NCBI GenBank assembly: GCA_963513935.1
Contig: OY740770.1
Location: 91,218,301 to 91,282,300, forward strand
Length of the DNA: 64,000 nt
Source: Aphrophora alni
Taxonomy: Eukaryota > Arthropoda > Insecta > Hemiptera > Aphrophoridae
Direction of reading: 5' to 3'
Under the pieces are notes generated by a model. It was given only the letters and a program-made list of their open reading frames with translations, did not search any database and had not been told where the DNA came from. Of the stretch, positions 26,081-35,980 are shown piece after piece. Position numbers and translations under genes: made by a program. The number at the start of each line of letters is the position of its first letter. Positions within the stretch are counted from its first letter, which is position 1.

Positions 26081-28158
26081 TAACTGCTGTTTACTACCAT
26101 TGTACAACTTGTTTATTATTGAATATATCTATATTCTACCATTTACAACATTGAGTTGTATGTTTCCAAGGTAAAACTAATTAATAAAATGTTACATATT
26201 GAGTCTTTCAGAATGGAAACATACGTTTAAAAAGGACCTTAAAACCTTTCATTTCCATTTTTTACAGTTATTTAAAATAACTACACTATTTTATAGAAAA
26301 ATCTAAAATTGAATCCGGAATTTTTACCATATTAACGTTGAAGCGGTAATAACTGGTAGATATTGAAAAGGGGTTTAAATCTACAAAAATACAAAACATT
26401 TGTGTCCAATAATTATTTTATGTTTGTTGGATTTTGTTTTAATAATACAATTAGTAAGAAAGAAATTAAGATAAATCAAACTTTTTTTTTTCAAGTTTCA
26501 ACAATAATATGTGGAACAAATGCATAATATTACAGTTTTGTACAAAACTATTTCCAATATTAAATACATTCGATATTACTAAAACAAGCTTTACTCTTTG
26601 AATGTTTAATTTTTACCATTTGATGACTAAATTCAATGACATATTTGTTTTAGTTCTAACCTAAACGATAATCGAGATATTTTTAAAAAATAATGCTCCG
26701 TAATGTGAAACCTTGCAAATGAGTTCTAGGTGTTAGAATTAACCAAACGACCAAAATCTGTATTTGGCGTGAAAAATTAAACATTTATACGGACCATCAG
26801 TTTATAAAATTGTTTTTAGACTTCCTTATTTTCAGACAAGCTCGACGTAATTTATATGACTTTAATTTAAACCTAACCATATAGTTAACGGATAATATTT
26901 TGAATAATTACACTATCGATTTTTTGAGATGGCAGATATGACGTAGATGAATCAATAGATATATAGGAGGAGAAAGATAATTCCAAACATGATCTAAATA
27001 TATTCATAGTGATTCAAACAATTGAGAATATTTGTAACTGCTGTAGTTTTTTCATTTATATAGAATAATATTGAGGACGTATTACTAAACATTTTGTTTA
27101 CTCTGCATGTAATAAGTTAATTCTTTACTTTTTTCTTTAATCAGCAAGTATCTTCGTAACTAAAGTAGTTTATAGTCGGTCACGAAGAATCCGTTACATG
27201 TAATCTACTGAATATTTAGCTTGGCCTGCACCTAATGTTATATTCTAGGGTATGTTTAGTATCTACATAAAACCGACAATAGGTTGCTTGTAACTAATAA
27301 AGCACGGTTTGTGTGAGGCAAACTACAGGCATATAAATAATATATTACTCCAAAGGGAGTGAACATATATCCGTTTCCTCAAAGTTAATAATAAAATTTA
27401 ATAAATTTTAAAACTGCACTAGTTTCAATAGAAAAAGTGCATAAACAAAAATAAATTTGTGAAATGAAGAGTTATATCACCATTGTCAACAACATACTTT
27501 TAATTCTCCCTTATCAATACGGTAAATATAAGCGTACAAAAATTCACAGGCCTATTTAATCACTCGTTGGATTCGACTCCTTTTAGATTCTAGTAGATTG
27601 ACGATGCAACAATAGAGTAAAACTAAATGTCCTTTTACATACACATATAATATACAAAGTCTAAAAAAACTACCGACATACAACGATTTTCAAAAAATGG
27701 GTTACAATTTAAATCTTCGAAATTAAACGTATAAATTTCAAAAGTTCATTAAAGACGCCTTATATAATGCTTAATGTAAGGTATCCATTGACTTTAGAAA
27801 TGTATACATTTAACTTAACCTAACATGAAGTAAGGAATTACTATGCAAGATCTTTCTAATTTTTACTTTGGGGCAGTGAGCAATAAGATCCTTTTAACGT
27901 CCATTGAAACTATAATACTCATTATTTATATCAAATAAAAATTTCATTTGAGAAATTTAAACAGTAATAAAAGATTAGACTAGGATTTATTGATTATATT
28001 AAATTCGCAGGTTTATATGTACATTGTTAATATTGGTTAATGGCAGGTGTGATTCAATTCAAAATACATATTAGTAAATATCAGAGAGGTTTTATATTTT
28101 TTCAACAAAATGTACACAGTGGCTCTCATAGGATATGAATATTACTCAAAAATGAATA

Positions 28159-28165
28159 TATATAT

Positions 28166-28212
<47 letters not shown>
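28159..28212. repeat. TA microsatellite, left flank of the LTR-like insertion
   Basis: A TA dinucleotide run abuts the left end of the LTR-like element; a matching run abuts its right end at 29651. Confidence 0.9.
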
Positions 28213-28217
<5 letters not shown>

Positions 28218-28640
28218 CAAAGGCACAATGTCTTTTTAATGCAAATGAACTTTATTGTTACAATTTATTTCTATTCTATTTTCATAATCATTTTTCAATA
28301 TTTTATTTAATTTAATTTTGATTTGCTAAGGATCCACTTATTTAAGTACAGCAATAATCTAATTCCTTAATTTAACAAATGAAATATTTCTTTACCTAAA
28401 CAAATGAAAATACCAGAAATAAATCACAATGACAATTAAACACATAAGATTATACAATACTTCCTTAACAATTAGAAAAACAAAGAAACAATGAGTGTAT
28501 CAAAATTGTCATTAGTCTGAATAATTTTTAATGAATTTAATTTTACTGTAATTTCAGTTATTTTAGTAATTATGTGCCCAATTTTATTAATTTCCTTCCC
28601 TGGCTAGCTTGTTTTACTTAAAGATGGATTTAAATTAAAT

Positions 28641-28751
<111 letters not shown>

Positions 28752-29044
28752 CGTATGATTCTTTGGTGACTATAATTTAAACTTCAGTTACTGAATCAAA
28801 ATGTTGTTCGTGGTTAATTATTTATACAAATTTTCACAGTCTACTTATCGAATTTGAAGTCCTTTCACAATTCGAAGCGGGGTTGTTAGGCAGTAGTTCC
28901 AGCGGATACGCTCGATGTTGATTTGGCGTCCAATATTCTCCTTTGTCCTCGCAAAGCTGTAATCTGGTCTGGCTGATTTCTCGCAGAATCGCTCATCTTA
29001 TCCTCAACGCTAATATTTCATCTATTAACTTTTCGCTGACTATA

Positions 29045-29205
29045 TTCACTTTTCGACGTATTCTTTAACTTTAACTAATTCACTGTTCGACGTATTTCTT
29101 TTACTTTATAAAGTTGCTCGACGTATTTCTTTTAATTTTTTAATAACTCACTTATCGACGTAATTTGTTTTAATTCCACACCTCACTTTCGACGTATTTT
29201 TAAAT
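29045..29205. repeat. Five degenerate ~34-bp repeats with a CGACGTA core
   Basis: CGACGTA cores start at about 29054, 29088, 29119, 29156 and 29190. Each sits in a unit resembling TCACTTTTCGACGTATTTCT followed by a T/A-rich stretch. The ACGT-centred core could bind bZIP-type factors, and the position within the LTR-like segment would suit a promoter array, but this is inference. Confidence 0.65.
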
Positions 29206-29650
29206 TTAATTACTTTCAAAAGTTAAGAAGATTTTACAATTTATTATAAATGTTTTAACGAAACTTTATTAAGAACAATTATCTAGTAGAACAACCAAAA
29301 ACGTCGCAGAACAACCTCGTACAAATCTTCTTGAGGAACAACCTCGTTTCTTTCTCTCGGACCTAAATTTATAATTTCCTCGTTTTCAACAGTCACACCA
29401 CGGCTTTATTTTTCATTAGTGGAATTCAAATTTTACTGGAATTTAGAAAGTAACGCTTCCTTCCCTATTTGTTCATTTAAACTTTGTCCATTACTCCTTA
29501 TTGTCTCCTTACTCTAACGTATCTCTAAATGTCTAAATGAGTTTCTTACCTTTAAACCCTTCAGTTTTTTTAAAAGTTTGTTCTTGTCCATGAGCGAACA
29601 ACTGTTTTATTTCATACTTCACTGACCCTAGCCAGCACCTTTTCGTTACA

Positions 29651-29712
<62 letters not shown>
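29651..29712. repeat. TA microsatellite, right flank of the LTR-like insertion
   Basis: A TA run of about 60 bp directly follows the GTTACA terminus. Confidence 0.95.
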
Positions 29713-29713
<1 letters not shown>

Positions 29714-30145
29714 TTTCAAAACTGTATATTACAAAATTTCACGCTCAGTGACACTTTCCTATTTCAGCCGAAGACTATATTGGTTTTCTTTATGTAGAAT
29801 CGTCTAGTCGAATAGTCCTGGGATTCAGGTACTATGGTAATGGATATTATTCAAAGACCATATTCGATTCAGACTAAAATATTCTGCAAATATATACGTT
29901 TTTAGGGTCAGGTGTATTTAAAGGATATTGAATTTCACGCTTAATTAAATGATAACAAAAACCACACTTTTGTCAGTTGTTTACCACATATTTTACACGC
30001 TACAATAAATTAGGGATCTCTCATAACATTTAAAAACATTACGCCTAAACCTAATTTTTTTAATAAATCCACTTCAGTATTAAAAGGATGAATGTACTAA
30101 AAAATGTTCTTAAATATTGTAGTCTGTATCAAGTGTTTCTGAAAG

Positions 30146-30188
<43 letters not shown>

Positions 30189-30679
30189 AAATAAATGTTT
30201 TATTAAAGTTTAAGTATACAAAACTTTTAGATATTGCTATATTTTTTTAATACACAATATTGGTGAAATAAATCAAATGAAACATTTTAGAAAAAAAAAT
30301 GTTTTTAAATGTTTTTAAATTATACTTTGCTTAGTGTAAAACGATTTGTTTGAAATATTAAATGTCTGTTTTGTCATTGAATTGAAATAGATCAGTAGTT
30401 TTTATCAGTGTGTGAACATTAAACAAGTCAATGGGCGAAAGTTGTGGTATGAATATATTGCCAAAATTTCCTTTACATAAGTAAACTTCGTCACAGATTA
30501 TGCAATCAATATTAATTAAATCTTGAGTCCACATTTCAAGCAATAAGACATTCGGGAGATTAATAACGTCTCTACCCATATAATCGAGATTGTTCACTCC
30601 TGTCTGTCAGTGTGTGCTTTATTACTTTATTTCCTGCAAAGCCTTCGACAAATCAAAGTTATATAATTTGGAAATTTAG
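29713..30679. other. Non-coding DNA with a 41-bp poly-A tract
   Basis: A pure A run occupies 30146-30186. It could be the tail of an old retroposed sequence, but nothing recognisable precedes it. A 79-codon minus-strand frame at 30358-30597 matches no family known to me and is not called. Confidence 0.5.
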
Positions 30680-31345
30680 TGTGCACTTAACATAACAGTT
30701 AACGTATTTCCTCAGATTTTGGATAACATTTTGTTCAAGTGTAGCCTGTAATAATCCAAACAAAACGTATTGTTTTCAATCTCTCCATAAACATCCGTTC
30801 ACTTGTTATTGTGAAATAAATAAAAGATATTTAGAAAACTGCAATGTGGCTGTTATGAAAGAATCCATTTCTCAAAATCGCCCTCCACGATTTGAATAAA
30901 ATTTTGCTCATCTGTATTATGTAAAGCCTAAACAAAACTCTCCAAAAAATATCGGTTCCTTAGTTAATATAAAATAAAAATATATTTACAAAACTTTCAT
31001 TAGATATTAGATATTTCATTATGAAAGAATCCATTTCTCAAAATTGCCCTCAACGATTTGGAACAAACTTTGCTTAAGTGTAGTTTGTAACGGCCCAAAC
31101 AAAATGTACTGTTATCTACCGTACCTCGCCAAAAATATCGGTTCGTTAGTTATTGTATCATAAAAAATATTTACAAAACTGCCATGAGGATGTTATGAAA
31201 GAGTCTACCTTTTCAAAATCATTCGCAATGATGTGGATAAAATGTTCCTCAAATATAGCCTGAAATGACCCAAACAAAACTTACTGTTATCGATCTCTCC
31301 AAAAATATCGGTTCGATAGTTATAGTAAAATAACATATATCCATT
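30680..31345 (+). repeat. Four tandem units of ~170 bp
   Basis: The words GATAACATTTTG, GAATAAAATTTTG, GAACAAACTTTG and GATAAAATGTTCC start at about 30722, 30894, 31061 and 31236, a period of 167-175 bp. Each unit also carries ATGAAAGAATCCATTTCTCAA (or the variant ATGAAAGAGTCTACC), CCAAACAAAA and CCAAAAATATCGGTT. The units differ by 10-25%, so this is an old satellite-like array or a remnant of one. Confidence 0.8.
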
Positions 31346-31970
31346 TATTTATGTATTAAATAACTTTTTTATTATCCTTTAAATAACATATATCTACACA
31401 AAAAAAGTATCATCTTATTGTTATTATAGTTTTATATAAATCTATTAATTTTTTTTATTATAAAATAGTAATTATTTCAAAAGCTAGAACACTGTCGTGA
31501 ATATACTATAAAATAATATTCCCCAAAACCACGATAAAAGCTCGTTGTTAAATCAACTAAATTTTTTTAAGTTTAAGATGGGATATGATGTTTTCCAAAC
31601 GTACATAATGAATATATATCGAATCACATCGTGTAAAATTTATTTGTAAAAATAAAACTAAAGGTGAAGAGTGATAGTTTTCCTTTAACTAAAAACCAAG
31701 ACTACAAAATAAATCAATATGTTCAATTGTATGGAGGTTCCTATTTAGCGTCATGTGCCTATTTATTACATAAAGGTGTTCCAAAAAGAAGTAAATTTTT
31801 CTCAATCAATTAAGTTGCAGGAATAAAATAAGAATACGCCAAATTTGTGTTATTAAATCCATATTACTATATTTTAAGTTACAAAGTTAAAACTCTATTT
31901 CGTTTTGAATAATTATGGATCTCCGATTTTAAATAATAATTTTATAAATAGACTATAAACGCTTTTGGTC

Positions 31971-31974
31971 CTAC
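31971..31974. repeat. Target-site duplication CTAC (left)
   Basis: CTAC directly precedes the 5' LTR and is repeated directly after the 3' LTR at 37950-37953. A 4-5 bp duplication is typical of LTR-retrotransposon integrases. Confidence 0.7.
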
Positions 31975-33854
31975 TGTAACATCCTAATTCAAAATTACAT
32001 CTGCAACATAAATTCATTCACTCGTCTCTCCATATTCAACTTCAGTCGCTTGACAGATGCTGGCACCTGGCGGCCTTCTCCAAAACTAAGCATCGCATGA
32101 CATCCAAGTGCAAAGTACAACGGCAGGCCAGCCTAGCTGTTCTAATACCCATTGCCAGTCTATCTGAAATAACTCACGATGTTCTACATTCTATTATAAG
32201 CTCCGTCAGACATATTTTTTCGTTCTCAAAATTACTTCTCAGTTTCTAAACGACATGTTAAGTTACAGTTTTGTGCGCTTTAGTTTTTTTTAAAAAATGT
32301 TAAATAAATTATTATTCTTCACGGCACAAGCTCACGTGATCTGCGACAGGATTTTCCAGGTATTTCAAATTTACAGATTTTATCATATCTTAAATTTTGT
32401 TAATGTTTTAAAATAATTTGTTAATTATCATGTATTCTTTAAAATATGTATTTCATGTTTTATTTAATATTCAATGTTCTTTTTGAAACTGAATGATTAT
32501 AAAAATTTTCTTTTCTTGAGATATACTTGACAAAACCTTGCGAAGGCACATTTTGAGTTTTGAACAATTATGTGAAATAGGTGCAAACTAATGTTGAACA
32601 TTAAATGATCAGAATATCTTATTGAACATGTCAAATATATAACAATTAGAGAAATCTCTTCTAAATCAGAAAATTTCGTTTTACAGACTTTTGCAGATTT
32701 TTGCAAGTCTTATACAAGCTTTGTTTTAAACAAAACTAAATATATATAAATAGATTTATAGTCATATAAGAAGCTTTTAATTACAATCTTAACGAATTTC
32801 TGTGATACAATCAATTTTCTTTAATTTTGACAAATAACCAGATATTTGCTTTAATAATGAACATTAATGCTACAACATGTCTGATTTTGCACAGACGCTA
32901 AAAAACATGTTTTTTGCTATAGCTAATACGCTGGTAGGAGATACTACCAGAGTTTCAAGTGCACAAAAGTGATGTTAAAAAAAAACTGACTTTATAGAAC
33001 TTTAATTAAACTCATATTGTACATGTGCCTAAATTGCTTCAGCGAATATTTTTTTTTTTTTTTTAAGCTATCCTTTAGATGTAGACTTGTGTAGTTATTT
33101 ATAAAATATATAAAAAATTATTGGGTGGAGCCTGCATGCAAACTTTCGGTCCTAACAACCTCCAAGAGGTTATTTTCTAAATTAATATAATTGACGTCAA
33201 TTAAAAAATTTAATATTCAAAATTTTCATTTCTTTTTTAAATAAACTTCTCATTTTATAAAAAATTCTTTATCTAAAATATATATATTTATTGGCCAATA
33301 TAGCATTTAAGTAATTTATCAAATAAGTGATATTATGTAACTGTTTTTAAAAAACTATCATCTCATAAAGTCAAAGGGGGGGGGGGAATAAATATCAGTA
33401 TCTTTTCATCTTTTTTTTTATTTCGTAAGTTTTTACATTTAAGGGCGTATAATCTTTTTTTTGGATTAATTATAATCCTGTTAATTGTTAAGCTGTGCTC
33501 ATTGTCTTTTGTTAAATTTTGTAACTATAAAATATATAAACTAAAAGGGGGGGATAAATTTTCAGAATCCATTGATTAATTTTTTTTATTAAATTATAAT
33601 ATTTTACATTAAGGGCGTATAACTTATATCAATTATAATATTGTTAATCATAAGCTTTTATTGATGATTTGTCTCAGGATGTCTTTCTCAGTTGTAAATG
33701 ATAAAATCTGAAACGTCGAAATTTCTTTTGTTTCAATAAACTTGAGCCTTGTTAATTACTAAATTTGTCTTTGTCTTTTTTTTTTACTTTTCTTTTTCAA
33801 ACATTGTTACCATTTTGGTTCCGCCTTTTCTTAAATTTAAGTCCCCTGGTAACA
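31975..33854 (+). repeat. 5' LTR (1,880 bp)
   Basis: The repeat begins TGTAACATCC and ends CCCCTGGTAACA. It matches 35981-37949 almost exactly; by eye there are three clustered substitutions near 32530-32541, a few homopolymer length changes and one missing ~88-bp block at about 32947. An AATAAA polyadenylation signal lies at 33735-33740 and a CRE-type palindrome AATTGACGTCAATT at 33189-33202. A CCAAT word lies near 33295. The 69-codon minus-strand frame at 32497-32706 recurs in the other LTR simply because the sequence is duplicated. Confidence 0.92.
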
Positions 33855-33860
33855 TGTTTC

Positions 33861-33872
33861 TGGTAGCAGAGC
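33861..33872 (+). promoter_or_regulatory. Primer-binding site for initiator-Met tRNA
   Basis: Six bases after the 5' LTR, TGGTAGCAGAGC is complementary to the 3' end of animal initiator-methionine tRNA (ending GCTCTGCTA plus the added CCA). The tRNA primes minus-strand synthesis here. The 12-nt match at the expected place strongly supports the LTR borders. Confidence 0.85.
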
Positions 33873-34487
33873 GTGGTTTTCTTTAAATTCTAGCGTGGTT
33901 ATCTCTAAATTATAGAGTGGTTAATTTTAAATTCTGGAACCGTAGTTAATTTTCAAAATTTTGCATTGGAACCATCTAAATTTAAATTCAAAAAATTTTC
34001 TTTGTTAAACAAGGCTCAATTTTATGTTTTGCAGCTTTTTTTTAAATACTGCACAACTATTGCTGATGAAATTTTTTTTTAAATATTTAAATCTATATAA
34101 ACCTATTAGTCTCCTTTTTTTAAATTATTTTCATATAAACACTTTACACAAAAACTTCTAAACCAATTTTGATAAATTTTTTTAAAATTATTTTCTCTGC
34201 TTAAATAATTTTTTTTTATATTTACATACATTGCACACTCTCGTCATTCACTGAATTTGATCCAGACAGCGGGCTCATTCGGGAATTCCAAAAAAAAATT
34301 TAAATAAATAATAAAACCCAAAAATAGTTAGAAACAAAAAAAAACAAAAAAAATTCAAAATTTCCTTCAAAAAATTTTCTCGAGTTTTCTTTCGCTTGTC
34401 TGTATTAATTCATACTTACACACACACATATACACAACAATTACACAACATATAATTCTCGAGTCATTCTCTAGTCCTTTCTCTTCA

Positions 34488-34755
34488 TTTTTGTATCATC
34501 TTAAAAGAAATTTTTTTTTTAAATCACTTTGTTAATTTTTTTTTTATCAGCAATAGTTAAAATGGCAGTGGATTTGCTGAGATTAGTAGACTCGTTAAAG
34601 AACACTGAGCTTGCTTTTGAATTTTTTTGTCATCTTGAAAGAAAATTATTTTTATTTATTTTTTTTTAAATTTTATCATCATGAGCAATAGGCAAGATGG
34701 CGGTGGACTGGTTGATGCAGATGGTGGCACTTTCTTAATAGATAATTGAAATGTT
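34488..34755 (+). repeat. Tandem duplication (~134 bp x 2) in the LTR-element leader
   Basis: TCATCTTAAAAGAAA near 34496 and TCATCTTGAAAGAAA near 34630 begin two diverged copies. Each continues through a T-rich stretch, AGCAATAG, and an ATGGC(A/G)GTGGA word (ATG at 34562 and 34697). Confidence 0.65.
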
Positions 34756-35812
34756 GAACACTCATTGAATAATATCTTTGTGTACTAAATTTATTTTTTT
34801 TTCTCTTTTCCAAATTATAGGGGCCCAGTTTTTGTATATAGGACGACATGGTTGGCCTGTTTGTCTTGATTATTTTATTTGTTTGTTTGTTATTAGCAGG
34901 TCAACATGTTTGTTTCCTAATTTAGTTTTTTTTATTAGGGTTGAGAAAACCGGAGTTGGGTTTTCTCACATTGTGGGTCACCTTTTTATACTGTCTTTTT
35001 GCCACACTCTTTTTTTTTGCTACACTTCTTTCACACTTTTTATAATCACAACATATTTTGATGAAATTTTTTTTTACACAATTTTTTTGATTAAATTAAA
35101 TTCCTTTTTTTTTGGGGCACATGATACACATATAAGACCTTAAGTCAAACACCACATGCCCTGCCTTGGGCACTAAAACAATTTTGACTCCCCAACGTTT
35201 CATACTGCTTCTTTGTTTATTTTTAAAAATGTATTATTTGTTTAGACCGTTCAAAATTCTTTTTTCTCACGGAATTTGTTAAGAGCCGTGAATAGTTTAA
35301 ATTTCTCTTCGTATGGGAGAAGAGGAATTTAAAAAATAACGACGCTGAGCATGATCTGACCCAAAAAGGCTTCAGGAGTTTTTGGTTTTATTTTTATTTA
35401 TTTTTAATATATATATATATTGTAATGGTCGGTTCAGAGGATTCTCCTCCCGCTTGTGAGCTTCCTCTGAGTCCGGCCTTTTCCTGAAGTCCTTAGTGCC
35501 ATGCACTTTCCCTCCCCTGGTCCCCGGAGTGGTCACCTCCTCTTGGTGTCCCGAGGTGCCACTCCACCCCTTTCCCCACGTACCTTAGTGTACAAAGTCA
35601 GTTCATGCACAGCAATGTCGACCTTTGCGTCATCCTTCAGCTCTTTCTGTCCTGGGCTTATCCCAATTATAGGTGGGAAGAGCTGAGACGCTGTAGAAAT
35701 TTCAAAATTTAATAAGTAAATGCCGAAGGAGGCTACACCCTAGAGTGGTGACTATAAAAGCATTATGAAGCGTTGTTTCTATCAGGTGCCCCTGATTTCA
35801 AAATTTTGTAGG

Positions 35813-35932
35813 AGGCCCTTCTGGCCCCTTTCTTCAGAAGTTTGTAGGAGGCCCTTCTGGCCCCTTTCTTTAGAATCTTCTTGAAGGCCCTTCTGGCCCT
35901 TTTTCTAAATTTTGTGAGAGGCCCTTCTGGCC
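35813..35932 (+). repeat. Four ~36-bp repeats with GGCC hairpins
   Basis: AGGCCCTTCTGGCC occurs at 35813, 35849, 35885 and 35919, giving periods of 36, 36 and 34 bp. Each core can fold GGCC against GGCC around a CTTCT loop. On the minus strand the repeat reads as 12-residue units of the type KKGARRASYKLL in the frame 35763-36023, which is basic and repetitive. Because that frame starts inside the 3' LTR, it is probably not a real gene. Confidence 0.8.
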
Positions 35933-35964
35933 TCCTTTCTGACTCCACCCCAACTCCGTCTTTC

Positions 35965-35979
35965 GGGGGGGGGGGAGAG
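35965..35979 (+). promoter_or_regulatory. Polypurine tract
   Basis: An eleven-or-more G run followed by AGAG lies directly before the 3' LTR, separated by a single C. This is the RNase-H-resistant primer site for plus-strand synthesis in LTR elements. Its composition (almost all G) is unusual. Confidence 0.8.
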
Positions 35980-35980
35980 C

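Larger units (their letters stand above)
23250..28010 (+). repeat. Ancient duplication block, left copy
   Basis: This block aligns collinearly, with roughly 65-75% identity by eye, to 54490-58170. Anchors include 23384-23520 with 54590-54725 (GTCTCTTAAATTGGTA against GTATCTCCTAAATTGGTA, then CAGTAACTTACAG and CAGCGAC), TAATCGAGATAT at about 26668 and 56961, 27080-27400 with 57250-57560 (GAAGAATCCGT, ATATTTAGCT, TATATTCTAGGGT), and TTAACCTAACAT at about 27815 and 58031. Offsets stay near 30.2-31.2 kb. No coding exon is recognised in either copy, so what drove the duplication is unknown. Confidence 0.75.
33855..35980 (+). other. Interior of the LTR retrotransposon, no coding capacity seen
   Basis: The first 1.5 kb is T-rich and the last 0.55 kb (35425-35980) is markedly more G+C-rich. 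Short frames (121 codons at 34778-35143, 61 at 35501-35686, 86 on the minus strand at 35763-36023) show no retroelement motif: no zinc knuckle, no D-S/T-G protease box, no YxDD. A duplicated leader at 34488-34755 carries two ATG starts in related contexts (AATGGCAGTGGA, GATGGCGGTGGAC). The first opens a frame of about 35 codons beginning MAVDLLRLVDSLKNTELAFE, the second stops after 13 codons. These may be remnants of a gag start or leader uORFs. Confidence 0.6.

Noticed and set aside
30146..30186. Poly-A tail of a processed pseudogene or LINE
   Set aside because: No recognisable coding or SINE sequence precedes it and no flanking duplication was found.
33660..33725. Hammerhead ribozyme in the LTRs (TTGATGA and CTGAAACGTCG words)
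   Set aside because: GAAACGTC resembles a minimal GAAA / stem III / GTC arrangement, but no stem II connects the two halves and C3 of the core is missing.
34778..35143. 121-codon frame in the LTR element as a gag or env remnant
   Set aside because: It is a hydrophobic F/L/I-rich translation of T-rich DNA with no gag, zinc-knuckle or envelope motif.
35130..35210. Antisense peptide KRWGVKIVLVPKAGHVVFDL as a retroelement protein fragment
   Set aside because: It is a frame of about 36 codons on the minus strand of the element; no catalytic motif confirms it.
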